Below, in pieces: positions 1 to 8,278 of a DNA stretch of 26,051 nt. Location of the stretch: assembly GCA_036881885.1 (NCBI GenBank), contig JBAJNL010000020.1, forward strand, positions 1 to 26,051. The letters are read 5' to 3'. The position numbers and the translations under genes are program-made. This stretch comes from JBAJNL01 sp036881885 (GTDB lineage: Bacteria > Pseudomonadota > Alphaproteobacteria > Holosporales > Hepatobacteraceae). Within the stretch, counting starts at the first letter, position 1. The number at the start of each line of letters is the position of its first letter. The notes beneath the pieces were generated by a model. It worked only from the letters and a program-made list of their open reading frames with translations, was not told the DNA's origin and did not search any database.

Positions 1-254
1 TACCCTATGGTATGGTCGGCCCGCAAGATAACACGCTTAATGGTTTGAATGTTGTGGGGCTTAAACGACAGGGTACGTCTCAAGAGGCGGTGCGTTGCTT
101 GCGCCGTGTGTATGGCGTGCTTTTTGAAGACACAGCGGGCACGCGACAACAGCGTATTGAAGCCTTAGACAAAGAAGCCCTCTCTTTTCAAGAGGTGCAA
201 GATGTGTTGGCGTTTATTCAGGCGTCTGACAAACGTCCTCTTTGCTTGCCCTAA
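1..254 (+). CDS. lpxA: UDP-N-acetylglucosamine acyltransferase, C-terminal part (cut by window edge)
   Basis: This is the 3' end of LpxA, the cytoplasmic enzyme that transfers a 3-hydroxyacyl chain to UDP-GlcNAc, the first step of lipid A synthesis. Reading is open from base 3, so the gene begins before the window. The residues PYGMV followed by LNGLNVVGLKRQG match the end of the left-handed beta-helix and the start of the C-terminal helical domain of LpxA (family consensus GLNVVGLKRRGF). About 80 residues are visible, ending at TAA 252-254 inside an 18-bp palindrome shared with the convergent gene. Its presence implies that the organism makes lipid A. The usual partners fabZ and lpxD would lie to the left, outside the window. 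Confidence 0.88.
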   Translation, partial: PYGMVGPQDNTLNGLNVVGLKRQGTSQEAVRCLRRVYGVLFEDTAGTRQQRIEALDKEALSFQEVQDVLAFIQASDKRPLCLP

Positions 255-267
255 CGTTAACGTTAGG
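250..267. repeat. 18-bp perfect palindrome holding both stop codons of two convergent genes
   Basis: CCTAACGTTAACGTTAGG is its own reverse complement. The TAA of lpxA (252-254) and the TAA of the minus-strand thioesterase gene (263-265) are symmetric parts of it. It could fold as a 7-bp stem with a TTAA loop, but no T-run follows on either strand, so calling it a bidirectional terminator is only a guess. Confidence 0.6.
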
Positions 268-688
268 TGGCATGGCTTTGTAAAAAACTCTCTTTCAGTG
301 GTGTTGGTATGTTGGCCAGCTTGCCAGCAAGTGTGACCCAGGCCAGCTTTATGCTAAAACTGCCGATGGGCACTGCCTGTGTTTTTGCGGTTGAATAAGG
401 TTTGATAATATCTTGCTGCAACAAAAGACTGAAGGGCGTTGCGGACAAAACCTTTGTGTGCACTTGAATCAAATCATCGATGTGTGCAGGCTTTTTAAAG
501 TTGCCCTTTATGTTTGTGACAACAAAGGCGCCTTGATAAACATCTTTAAGCGTTTTAAGAGGGTGCTGGTTTTGGCGCAGCAATTCTGCACGGGCGTACT
601 CTAAAAAAACAAAATAGTTTGCATGATAGACGATGCCCTGGCAATCGGTGTGTTGTGTGTAGATGCGTTGTTCAAAAATATGTGACAT
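263..688 (-). CDS. ybgC: YbgC/4HBT-type acyl-CoA thioesterase
   Basis: A 141-residue hotdog-fold thioesterase. The motif TDCQGIVYHANYFVFLEYAR at about residues 14-33 fits the 4-hydroxybenzoyl-CoA thioesterase family, with the catalytic Asp at 15, followed by the NY and E-x-x-R elements. Family members hydrolyse acyl-CoA in the cytoplasm, and YbgC homologues usually sit beside tol-pal, which is not seen here. The start was set at ATG 688 because it aligns with the family N-terminus; the frame stays open further upstream, but that part has no family similarity and would run into the gspE start. The gene is divergent from the gspE-like gene. A possible -10 (TATAAC, minus strand, 707-712) lies just upstream without a clear -35. 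Confidence 0.85.
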   Translation of the reverse strand: MSHIFEQRIYTQHTDCQGIVYHANYFVFLEYARAELLRQNQHPLKTLKDVYQGAFVVTNIKGNFKKPAHIDDLIQVHTKVLSATPFSLLLQQDIIKPYSTAKTQAVPIGSFSIKLAWVTLAGKLANIPTPLKESFLQSHAT

Positions 689-803
689 ATCTTTTTCTTT
701 TAAACTGTTATATGGTTCAAGGAAACTAAAAAGTATTTGTTCGCTTTTGCTTTGTTGTTTTGATCTTGGAAAAAAGCCGTCACACATAAAAAAAGGCTTT
801 AAA

Positions 804-821
804 AAAACCGCAGGGGGTTTT
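804..821 (+). promoter_or_regulatory. Small hairpin enclosing the ribosome binding site of the gspE-like gene
   Basis: AAAACC (804-809) can pair with GGTTTT (816-821), placing much of the AGGGGG Shine-Dalgarno in the loop and stem three bases before the ATG at 824. A second short inverted repeat, AAAGCC/GGCTTT, lies just upstream. The stem is weak (six pairs, two of them G-C), so a regulatory role is tentative. Confidence 0.25.
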
Positions 822-823
822 CT

Positions 824-2536
824 ATGGATCGCGCACAAAGCGACAATCTTGAAAGAGACTTTGATCCTTTTTTACGTTTCTTGTTAAATGATGGCTTGTT
901 GTCCATCGATCAAGCGCATGTTTTGATGCAAGAGTGGCAACTGACACGCAGGCCAATGGATGTTTTATGTGCAGACATGGCTTTTCTTTCTCAAACAACG
1001 TTGCTTCAAAAGCGCGCTTTGTTTGAGGGATGCGATCGCCTTTCTAAAGAAGCGCTGTTGCCCGACCGTTTGCTGGTTAAACAGCTTGGACAAAAGTGGT
1101 GTGAAGAGTTCTTTGTGGTGCCTTTATCGCTTAAGAACAATGTGCTGCATCTTGTGATGGCAGATTGTACCGACGTTTTTGCAAAAGATGTGGTGCAAAA
1201 ATACTTTTCCGATGCACAGCTTCAAGTGTCGCTTGCGTCAAAGCGCGACATTGCAGCATCGCTTCTCTTTGAAAAAGAGGCCTTGCATCAAGAGCTTCTT
1301 TCTGTTTGGCCCAAACTAGAGGGTTTAGAAGAGAAAACACTTTCTCATAAATTGGCAAACGTGCTTGAGATGTTTTTAGCGTATGGGCTTGAACAGGCTG
1401 CATCGGATTTACATTTTGACCCTTATAAAGCGTTTGTGAGGGTGCGTTGCCGCTTAGATGGCGTTTTAAAAAATCTTCTTTGTTTTCATAAGCGCTACTG
1501 GTCTCTTTTGTTGGCGCGTTTAAAGGTGTTGTGTCAACTTGATGTCACGAAGACACAGCAGCCGCAGCACGGCCGCCTGTTTTTTCAAAACAAAGGTGAA
1601 CGCTTTGATGTGCGTGTAGCCACCCATCCCACAGCCTATGGTGAGCGTCTTGTGGTGCGTTTTTTAAATGCCCCCAATCTTTCGTTAGACGGGCTTGGTT
1701 TTGAGGATGCTGTCGTGGATCAAATCAAAGACGCGCTTTTGCACCCAGAGGGCCTTTGCCTTGTGACAGGCCCAACGGGTTCGGGTAAAACCACAACGCT
1801 GCATGCGATGCTTCGGCATCTCTCATCAGCAGAAAAAAACACCATGACGCTTGAAGATCCCATCGAATATAACGCCCCTTTTGCCGCTCAAACGGCTATT
1901 TGTAAGGCGCGCGAGATGGATTTTGAGCGGGGCATTGCGTCTTCTTTGCGGCAAGATGTGGATCTTTTGCTTGTGGGTGAGGTGCGTGATGACAAAACCG
2001 CACAAATGGCCATACGTGCTGCCATGACAGGCCATCAGGTTTTGACCAGCATACACACGCCCGATGCCTTGTCGGCGATTGATCGTTTGCTTGATTTGGG
2101 CGTTTTGCGCACCTTGCTTGCAGACTATTTAAGATGTCTTGTGTCACAGCGTTTGTTGCGCCTTTTATGTCCCTTGTGCAAAGAAGCCTCTCAAGATGTG
2201 CCAAAACCTTTTTTGAAGGGAAAAACACACACCATGATGTTTTACCAAAAAAGAGGCTGTGAGGCTTGTGGCGGAACAGGTTATAAAGGCCGTGTGCCGG
2301 TTGCCGAAGTCGTGCTGTGTGATGACACCATCAAAGATGCCCTTTTAAAGGGGGGGCATCGATCAGCGCTTTATCGTTGTGTGCAGATGCAGCAAACAAC
2401 ATCACTGTGGCAAAGCGCGCGTGGGTTGTTGGTGAGGGGATTGGTAAGTTTTGATGAGTGCGTCAGGGTGTTGGGCTCCTTTTCCTTGGGCGCAGAGGTG
2501 ACGCCTTGGGCGCTGTGCAAAGAAAAGGTTGTTTAA
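824..2536 (+). CDS. GspE/PilB-type secretion ATPase
   Basis: A 570-residue hexameric traffic ATPase that would power assembly of a type II secretion pseudopilus or type IV pilus from the cytoplasmic side. Visible elements: an N-terminal MshEN/N1-like region (about 20-150), Walker A GPTGSGKTT (316-324), LEDPIEY (343-349), Walker B-type LLLVGEVRD (381-389), the His-box TGHQVLTSIHT (402-412), and the metal-binding pairs CPLC (449-452) and CEAC (479-482). The tetracysteine element separates GspE/PilB from PilT retraction ATPases. ATG 824 has AGGGGG upstream. The gene heads a plus-strand run, and its end overlaps or abuts the GspF-like gene. Sequence alone cannot tell GspE from PilB. Confidence 0.9.
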   Translation: MDRAQSDNLERDFDPFLRFLLNDGLLSIDQAHVLMQEWQLTRRPMDVLCADMAFLSQTTLLQKRALFEGCDRLSKEALLPDRLLVKQLGQKWCEEFFVVPLSLKNNVLHLVMADCTDVFAKDVVQKYFSDAQLQVSLASKRDIAASLLFEKEALHQELLSVWPKLEGLEEKTLSHKLANVLEMFLAYGLEQAASDLHFDPYKAFVRVRCRLDGVLKNLLCFHKRYWSLLLARLKVLCQLDVTKTQQPQHGRLFFQNKGERFDVRVATHPTAYGERLVVRFLNAPNLSLDGLGFEDAVVDQIKDALLHPEGLCLVTGPTGSGKTTTLHAMLRHLSSAEKNTMTLEDPIEYNAPFAAQTAICKAREMDFERGIASSLRQDVDLLLVGEVRDDKTAQMAIRAAMTGHQVLTSIHTPDALSAIDRLLDLGVLRTLLADYLRCLVSQRLLRLLCPLCKEASQDVPKPFLKGKTHTMMFYQKRGCEACGGTGYKGRVPVAEVVLCDDTIKDALLKGGHRSALYRCVQMQQTTSLWQSARGLLVRGLVSFDECVRVLGSFSLGAEVTPWALCKEKVV

Positions 2537-2549
2537 GGTGCATAGGGTC

Positions 2550-3635
2550 ATGGTCTCAAGGTGGCTGCTTTTCTTTCAGATTCAATGGCGACCAAAACTT
2601 TCTTATACACAGCAGCGTGTTTTTTTCTTGTCGATTCAGCAGTTTGTGTCTTTGGGCCTCACGCCGCTTGCGGCTCTTAAGTGTTTGGTGCGCACCACAT
2701 CGTCAGGCCTTAAAGAGGTGACGTGTTTTTGTATCGCGAAAGTCAAAATGGGCCAAACGCTCTCGGTCGCTTTGTCAGAAGCACCTTATGAAAGTAATGC
2801 CATCGCTCTTCTTTTGCTCAAAGCGGGCGAGCAAAGTGGTCAGTTAGAAAAGACTTTGTCAGATGTTTTGGTTCATCTTGAAAAGGCGGTGTCTTTTCAA
2901 AAAGACGTTAAGGCAGCTGTGCGGTACCCATTGTTTTTAGGTGGCGTTTTAAGTGTGACGTTTGTGATTTTATGCCATCTTCTTGTGCCTCAGCTTATAC
3001 AGCTGACATCTGAAGAAATAGACCAAGCGTCTTTTGCAACGCGAAGCCTGCTTTGTGTTGTTAGTTTTTTTCAAGGTCAAGATGGGGCACTTTTGTGGGT
3101 GTTGTTGAGTGCGGTGGGTTTATTGGCGCTGGCTCGATTAACCAAAGCAGGCAGGTTTTTCTGTCAGTACCTTTTTCTTAAAATGCCTTTGTGGGGTGCT
3201 TTAACGATGGCGTCTCAGTGGTCTTATTTTTTTTATCTTTTATCGCTTGGGGTCAACAAGGGCTTTCCGCTGCATAAAGCGCTTTGCATGGCACAAACTG
3301 TTTTGTCATCGGCGCCCCTGCAAAATGTCATTCGGGCAGCGGGCAAAGAGGTGGTTAAAGGGCGCTCTCTTGCAGCTGTTTTAAAGGGCGCACCAGGGAT
3401 TTTAGAAGAGACAAAGATTCTTCTTGATCTTGCTCAACAAACGAAAGATGCCAGCTGTGTCTATACAAAAATCAGCCTTTTTTACGCAGAACGCCGCGCG
3501 CTGCTGGCAGGTTATCTGCTTTCTTACTTGGGCCCTTGTTTTTTGATTGTGATAGGGGTGCTTTTTCTGTGGCTGGTGCAAGGGTTATTTTTGCCTTTTT
3601 ATGAACACGTCCTTTCACTTGATGGAGTGATGTAA
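2550..3635 (+). CDS. GspF/PilC-type inner-membrane platform protein
   Basis: A polytopic inner-membrane protein (about 361 residues) of the T2SS F / PilC family, the platform on which the ATPase acts. It shows two repeated domains: the first has FFLSIQQFVSLGLTPLAAL and LLLKAGEQSGQLEKTL, the second FFYLLSLGVNKGFPLHKAL. Hydrophobic segments lie near residues 130-150, 175-200 and 325-350. The N-terminus is short, starting almost directly at the first F domain. Possible starts are TTG 2529 (overlapping the ATPase gene), GTG 2538 and ATG 2550; ATG 2550 was chosen because AAGG/AGGG elements precede it and no family sequence lies upstream. The stop shares one base with the next ATG (TAATG), suggesting translational coupling. 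Confidence 0.85.
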   Translation: MVSRWLLFFQIQWRPKLSYTQQRVFFLSIQQFVSLGLTPLAALKCLVRTTSSGLKEVTCFCIAKVKMGQTLSVALSEAPYESNAIALLLLKAGEQSGQLEKTLSDVLVHLEKAVSFQKDVKAAVRYPLFLGGVLSVTFVILCHLLVPQLIQLTSEEIDQASFATRSLLCVVSFFQGQDGALLWVLLSAVGLLALARLTKAGRFFCQYLFLKMPLWGALTMASQWSYFFYLLSLGVNKGFPLHKALCMAQTVLSSAPLQNVIRAAGKEVVKGRSLAAVLKGAPGILEETKILLDLAQQTKDASCVYTKISLFYAERRALLAGYLLSYLGPCFLIVIGVLFLWLVQGLFLPFYEHVLSLDGVM

Positions 3636-5056
3636 TGGGCACAAGTGTTTGGCGCTGGTTTGTGTCGTTTTACAAATTTTGGTTCAAAAAAACTTTTTTT
3701 ATACTTTCGGTCCAAGATAATGGGCTGGCGCTCTATCATTTGCAAGGTGCGTTGTGCAAGCAAGTTTTTACCTGCGAGACCGTGACTGATCAGGCCAAAA
3801 CATTGCTTGAAAAAGCCTTATCTTCGTTTTCGCATGCGCGCCTTTTTTTGCTGACCCAAAGTGTTCAAGAAGACTATAAAACGCGTCTGTTGCCTTTTGG
3901 GCTGACGTTTGGCGCTTGCTTTTTGTCTTTTTTTCATAAGCCGCTTTTAGAAAAAAAAGCAATGTTTTGGTTATGGGCTGATGGGTTGTTTGCAAGGCCA
4001 CGTGTTTTGTTTTTAACGTTGCCGATTTTAGATTCAGCGCATGCGGTCATGACTTTTTTAAATGAAAAAAAACGCCCTTTTTCGGTACACAGTTTAACTG
4101 TTTTATCGCTTAAGGTGTATCGAGCGCTGTTGTCTCAACGGGCGCTTTTTTCTAAAGAGCCTACTTTGTTGGGTCACGTGATCTCTGATGCTTCCCTGAT
4201 GGTTTTGCTCACGCGCCAACGTCTTTTTTATTTAAGGCACATGAAAGCACCAACTTCTGATAAGTTGCTTTTAAAAGCAATGAAAGATACTGCATTTTAT
4301 GCGTTAAAACATTGCCGTTTATCGCGTGTGTCAAGGTATGTTATTTTTGCAGAAAAAGAAAAGTGTACGCTTTTGCCGGCCGAAAAAAGTTTGGCGTCTT
4401 TTGCATACGAGCCATGCGTTTTTTTTAAGCAGCTGGGTCACTCTCTTCGCAATCCCTTTGCGCGTGCGCGGTTTTATCAAGGAAAAACCATGCCGTTGAA
4501 AAAAGTGCTGACAAAACTTTATGAAGGGTACCAACGCGTTTTCTATCCTTTGATGTTTGTGGGCTGCTTTATGGGCCTTGTCTATGGGGTTTGTCTTGGT
4601 TTTGTCGATCAATCGCTTGCTGCTGAAGAAAGGGTGTGTCAAGCAGAACTGAAAGCAATGGCACTTGAAAGAAGACGCTTTCCCACAACTGTTAAAAAAA
4701 TCCGTCAAGCGATGCATCGCCAAAAGCGCCAACAGCCTTTGGATGTTTTGCGTGCCATTTCCCCCCTTTTGCGGGGGGCTTTAAAATTACAACAGGTGGC
4801 ATGGCACTACTCTTATCAAAGGGGTGTGCGTATGCAGCTAGAAGTACGTTGTCGTGAACCCAGTACATTTTTGGCAGCAAAAAAACGTTTTGATCATTTT
4901 TTAGGTGATTTGCGTGTGGCCTTACCCAATGCACGGGTCGTGGTGTCAAAGCGTGGTTTTTTAGATGGTAAGCCTGCTTTGTATCAACAAGGAGGGGCTG
5001 AAGAAGAGCCCAAAGCGCATCATTTAGTGGTACGGTTGCAATGGCAAAAGGTTTAG
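3635..5056 (+). CDS. GspL-like / PilM-PilN-like secretion or pilus assembly protein
   Basis: A 473-residue protein with a cytoplasmic region of about 300 residues, a single transmembrane segment at about 303-323, a basic helical stretch rich in Lys/Arg (about 330-375), and a C-terminal domain of about 100 residues ending in beta-like strands. This is the GspL layout, or equally a PilM actin-like part fused to a PilN part; both link the traffic ATPase to the periplasmic pseudopilus machinery. No single motif is diagnostic, so the call rests on architecture and on position between the GspF-like and GspM/PilO-like genes. It starts by TAATG overlap with the upstream gene and overlaps the next gene by 16 bases. 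Confidence 0.6.
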   Translation: MGTSVWRWFVSFYKFWFKKTFFILSVQDNGLALYHLQGALCKQVFTCETVTDQAKTLLEKALSSFSHARLFLLTQSVQEDYKTRLLPFGLTFGACFLSFFHKPLLEKKAMFWLWADGLFARPRVLFLTLPILDSAHAVMTFLNEKKRPFSVHSLTVLSLKVYRALLSQRALFSKEPTLLGHVISDASLMVLLTRQRLFYLRHMKAPTSDKLLLKAMKDTAFYALKHCRLSRVSRYVIFAEKEKCTLLPAEKSLASFAYEPCVFFKQLGHSLRNPFARARFYQGKTMPLKKVLTKLYEGYQRVFYPLMFVGCFMGLVYGVCLGFVDQSLAAEERVCQAELKAMALERRRFPTTVKKIRQAMHRQKRQQPLDVLRAISPLLRGALKLQQVAWHYSYQRGVRMQLEVRCREPSTFLAAKKRFDHFLGDLRVALPNARVVVSKRGFLDGKPALYQQGGAEEEPKAHHLVVRLQWQKV

Positions 5057-5673
5057 ATAAAATCTCTTTCAATGGGGCGCGCTTGACCGTCTTTTTGCTT
5101 GTTTCGACGATGTATGTTGCAAGTGCTTACATCACATCGCTTCTGGATAAAAGGCAAGCAGCGCTTGCGTGTCTTAAAAAACGGCTTGTTGTTTTAAGGC
5201 AAGAAAAGCTTTTTTTGCAAAAAAACGGAGCTCTTTTTAAAAAGCAACAAAGGCAGATGAAATATCTTAGCTCACGTTTAAATGTGGGCCGATGCTTGAC
5301 ACAGATTGCAAAAGAGGCAGGAGTTGAAGAGATGACTTTTCGTATCGCTTCACAGATGTCTTCAGGGTTTGTGAAGCCAAAAGAAAAAACGTTCACAGCC
5401 GTGATTGATTTGTGGGCTGAAGATGACGCTTGTCTTGCGGACTTTATAGACAGATGTGCATACGTTTTTGAGGGGCAGCTGTTGCCAAAAAGCCTTGTGA
5501 TTGGCAAGAAACGTCTTTTGAAAAAAAATGACAACGACGCTTTGGCAGAAAGCGTGATCGGCACCTACATACTTGAGTGGTTTGTCCCCTCAAAGTGTTC
5601 GCGTAAAAAAAACTTTAAAGGTGTCTTAAAAGAGGGTACGATCAAACCTGCACATTCTAACGAGATTTTTTGA
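5041..5673 (+). CDS. GspM/PilO-like membrane protein
   Basis: A 210-residue bitopic protein: short cytoplasmic N-terminus, transmembrane segment at about 12-34, a charged coiled-coil-like stretch (about 36-80), then a compact alpha/beta domain (about 85-180) and a basic tail. This is the layout of PilO and GspM, which pair with PilN/GspL in the inner-membrane assembly platform. Identification is by architecture and gene order (E-F-L-M) rather than by a signature. The start overlaps the end of the previous gene by 16 bases, implying coupled translation. No pilin, prepilin peptidase or secretin follows, so the rest of the machine must be elsewhere or absent. Confidence 0.55.
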   Translation: MAKGLDKISFNGARLTVFLLVSTMYVASAYITSLLDKRQAALACLKKRLVVLRQEKLFLQKNGALFKKQQRQMKYLSSRLNVGRCLTQIAKEAGVEEMTFRIASQMSSGFVKPKEKTFTAVIDLWAEDDACLADFIDRCAYVFEGQLLPKSLVIGKKRLLKKNDNDALAESVIGTYILEWFVPSKCSRKKNFKGVLKEGTIKPAHSNEIF

Positions 5674-5686
5674 AAGAATCAAAACG

Positions 5687-5782
5687 ATGAGACGTTTCTT
5701 TTTAAAAGATTTTTTTCTTTTACTAGTGCTTTTTGGCTGTTTTGTTGCGTTTTTATGTTATTTCTTTTTCGTTTTGCAATAA
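5687..5782 (+). CDS. Possible 31-residue hydrophobic membrane microprotein
   Basis: An ATG frame of 31 codons begins MRRFFLKDFFLLLVLFGC, continues as an almost wholly hydrophobic stretch and ends FFFVLQ. Three basic residues before the apolar stretch would fix the N-terminus inside the cell; LFGC resembles a weak lipobox. GAAAG lies about ten bases upstream of the ATG. It sits in the 143-base gap between the GspM/PilO-like gene and the ppiD-like gene. The alternative is that this is no gene: AAACG (5682-5686) and CGTTT (5693-5697) form a weak hairpin followed by T-rich DNA, which could be a terminator, and T-rich DNA naturally reads as Phe/Leu. No homologue is recognised. Confidence 0.35.
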   Translation: MRRFFLKDFFLLLVLFGCFVAFLCYFFFVLQ

Positions 5783-5816
5783 GGGGTCTTGATGTTAAAC
5801 AACACCGGAGCGAAGA

Positions 5817-7352
5817 ATGCTTGAGGTTTTAAGGCGTTGGAGTACGTCGTGGTCGGCGAAGTTTTTGTTTGCGCTGCTTGTTTTGTCTTTGGGCACTTTT
5901 TTTGGGATGGGCAAATTGTTTTTTCCAGGCACGGCCTATGATGTGGTGGCAACGGTGGGTGGCGCCAAGGTTAAAACGCGGACGTTGCGTTTAAAGCTTG
6001 CCGAGTATATGGAAGAGCTACGTGAAAAGCTCAAACGTCCGATCTCGGTAGAAGACATGAAAAATGCGGGGCTGGTGTCATCGCTTTTAAACCATCTGAT
6101 TCACAATGCTCTTTTAGATGAAGAGGCCAAGCGCTTAGGTGTTACCATTTCTGATGATGTGCTGAAGCAAAGCCTTTTGAAAGAAGCTGTTTTTCAGGAT
6201 AGTCTGGGCCATTTTTCTCACAAACGGTTTAACGCTTTTTTGAAGGCGCGGCAAATCAATGAAACGGCTTTTTTGAAAGAACAGCGACAGCTTTTAAAAA
6301 GGCGACAAGTGTTGCGTACGATCGAAAAATTGCTTGTAGCGCCTCAGGTCATGCGCAAAGCTGTGGGGTCGGTTCCTTTGCAGACGCGTTTTGGGTCAAC
6401 CTTTTTATTGTCGCCGGCCGATGTGACGTTAAAAACGCCAACGCCAAAGATGTTGAAAGCTTTTTTTGACCAACATCAAGAGCGTTTTAAAAAGCCAGAG
6501 AGACGCGCTTTTCAGGTGCTGTTTGTGTCAAAAGAGACGTTGGCCACGCAAGGCGCTGGCACTGTGAGTGACCATGCGCTTTATGAGCGGGTGCAGGCCA
6601 TTGAAGATAGCCTCGCCGGTGGTCTAACGCTTGAGCAGGTCGCTAAAAAGTTTTCGCAACCTTTGGTGAACGTTCCTTTGGTCGAGCGCCATTTAACGCA
6701 GATGCCTGCGGGATCTCAGAAAAGTGCTGACCGCAAGGGGGCGCTTGCGCTGTTGCCAAAGAGTTTGCGCAAATGGTTTGAAGCCGAGAAAGGCTTTGCG
6801 GTTTTAAACAACATGGCTTTTGACGCCAATGCATCACAAGAGCCGGTGGCGCAAAAAGTCGGTGCCGCGCTGTACGTTTTTATTGACGTGAAGGACGTGC
6901 GCCCCGTTTTTGTGCCAGAGTTTGCTGCTGTGAAACCAGAAGTCTTAAAGGTGTGGCGTGCCGAGGCCTTGCAACGTGCGTTAGAAGAGCACGGTCAAAA
7001 ACTGATTGCGACCATGCAGCAGAATAAGCAAGCCAAACGTTTTCGCCCTTTGCCGCCTTTGAAGATGAATCAAGCAAGAAAAGGTGTGTCGCCAGAGGTA
7101 CAAACGGTTTTGTTTCAGATGGCACCACAAGAAGTGCGTGTGTTTAAAACCATCAAAGGACAAGTGGGTCTTGTGCGTTTAGACCGTCTTGTCTTCCCAG
7201 GTAAGCCGCTGTCCTTGCAGCAAGAAACCGAATTGAAGAAAAATCTTGAAGGCATGATGCAAAACGACTTTTTCAACGCCTATCTTCGCTCATTGCGTGC
7301 GCATCACCACACACAAATTCACCAAGAAGCGTTGCGGGTGGCGTTGTCATAG
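5817..7352 (+). CDS. ppiD: PpiD/SurA-like peptidyl-prolyl isomerase family chaperone
   Basis: A 511-residue inner-membrane-anchored periplasmic folding factor. The N-terminus MLEVLRRWSTSWSAKFLFAL is typical of PpiD (short basic cytoplasmic tail, transmembrane segment 14-31). A SurA-N-like helical region follows (about 40-180, including an LLNHLIHNALLDEEAKRLG element), then a region from about 225 corresponding to the parvulin domain. That domain is poorly conserved, so isomerase activity is doubtful and a chaperone role at the Sec exit is more likely. GGAG precedes ATG 5817. folD follows after 29 bases, so the two are probably co-transcribed. Length is shorter than the roughly 620 residues of enterobacterial PpiD. 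Confidence 0.8.
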   Translation: MLEVLRRWSTSWSAKFLFALLVLSLGTFFGMGKLFFPGTAYDVVATVGGAKVKTRTLRLKLAEYMEELREKLKRPISVEDMKNAGLVSSLLNHLIHNALLDEEAKRLGVTISDDVLKQSLLKEAVFQDSLGHFSHKRFNAFLKARQINETAFLKEQRQLLKRRQVLRTIEKLLVAPQVMRKAVGSVPLQTRFGSTFLLSPADVTLKTPTPKMLKAFFDQHQERFKKPERRAFQVLFVSKETLATQGAGTVSDHALYERVQAIEDSLAGGLTLEQVAKKFSQPLVNVPLVERHLTQMPAGSQKSADRKGALALLPKSLRKWFEAEKGFAVLNNMAFDANASQEPVAQKVGAALYVFIDVKDVRPVFVPEFAAVKPEVLKVWRAEALQRALEEHGQKLIATMQQNKQAKRFRPLPPLKMNQARKGVSPEVQTVLFQMAPQEVRVFKTIKGQVGLVRLDRLVFPGKPLSLQQETELKKNLEGMMQNDFFNAYLRSLRAHHHTQIHQEALRVALS

Positions 7353-7381
7353 GTCTTTGTTCACAAGCAGGGGAGGTTTGT

Positions 7382-8278
7382 GTGCGAGAGCAAAAAAAAC
7401 AAGAGAAAGCAAAACCTTTTTTGCTTGACGGTGCTTTGGTGGCGCGTGCCCTTTTTGAAAGGGCAGCGCGTTCGTCGGCATCTTTTGTGGAAAAAACACA
7501 AACGCGTCCCGGTCTTTGCGTGATACGCGTTGGTGATTTTGCGCCAAGTGCGCTTTACGTGGCCAGAAAACGGCAGACTGCCGAAAAGCTGGGCTTTTTT
7601 TTTAGAGAAGCGCATCTTAAAGCAGAAGCCAAAGCCTCAGACATTTTATCGGTCATTCAAAAAAATAACGATGACCCCGCCATTCATGGCATCATTTTGC
7701 AGCTTCCCCTTCCCCAGGGCTTAGCAGCCGATGACTGCTTAAAGGCTATTTCACCATCCAAGGATGTGGATGGCTTGCATCCTTTGAGTAGAGGAATGTT
7801 GTATAGTCCAAACGGCGACGGGTTTGTACCGTGTACGCCTTGGGGCTGTTTAGAACTTTTAAAAGCTTATGATATCCCTATTAAGGGCAAGCATGTGGTA
7901 GTCATTGGGCGCTCAGTTTTGGTGGGAAGGCCTTTGGCGGCGCTTTTTTTGCGTTGTGATGCGACCGTCAGTTTAGCGCATCGTCACACAGTTAACCTTG
8001 AAAAGCTTGCCCAAAGTGCCGATATTTTGTGCGTGGCCGCCGGTCAACAGAAATTGATCAATCAGGCATTTGTTCATAGCAACAGCGTGGTGGTGGATGT
8101 GGGAATCCACAAAACGGCCACAGACATTTGCGGCGATGTTGATTTTAAAAACGTTGCGGCAAAGGTCAAAGCCATCACGCCGGTGCCCGGTGGTGTGGGG
8201 CCCCTGACGGTTATGGGCTTGATGCACAACACACTCAAAGCAGCTTTTTTACAATGCAAACACTCTTTTCTTTGGTAG
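7382..8278 (+). CDS. folD: Bifunctional methylenetetrahydrofolate dehydrogenase / methenyltetrahydrofolate cyclohydrolase
   Basis: FolD (298 residues) interconverts 5,10-methylene-, 5,10-methenyl- and 10-formyl-tetrahydrofolate in the cytoplasm. Family motifs are all present: YVARKRQTAEKLG with the catalytic Lys at 63, GIILQLPLPQGL, the NADP-binding VVIGRSVLVGRPLAALFL, and PVPGGVGPLTVMGL near the C-terminus. GTG 7382 was chosen because GGGGAGG lies about five bases upstream. The last 25 bases overlap the comF start. No missing residues or breaks were seen. Confidence 0.96.
   Translation: MREQKKQEKAKPFLLDGALVARALFERAARSSASFVEKTQTRPGLCVIRVGDFAPSALYVARKRQTAEKLGFFFREAHLKAEAKASDILSVIQKNNDDPAIHGIILQLPLPQGLAADDCLKAISPSKDVDGLHPLSRGMLYSPNGDGFVPCTPWGCLELLKAYDIPIKGKHVVVIGRSVLVGRPLAALFLRCDATVSLAHRHTVNLEKLAQSADILCVAAGQQKLINQAFVHSNSVVVDVGIHKTATDICGDVDFKNVAAKVKAITPVPGGVGPLTVMGLMHNTLKAAFLQCKHSFLW

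Noticed and set aside
1131..1403. Antisense open frame inside the gspE-like gene, and similar ones at 4331-4732, 5127-5564, 10635-10925 and 19361-19759
   Set aside because: Each lies inside a well-supported gene on the other strand, has no domain signature, and has a composition expected of shadow frames.
5792..5824. Ten-codon ATG frame just before ppiD, as a possible leader peptide
   Set aside because: The sequence is not rich in any one amino acid, there is no attenuator-like hairpin, and the ppiD start has its own good ribosome binding site inside it.
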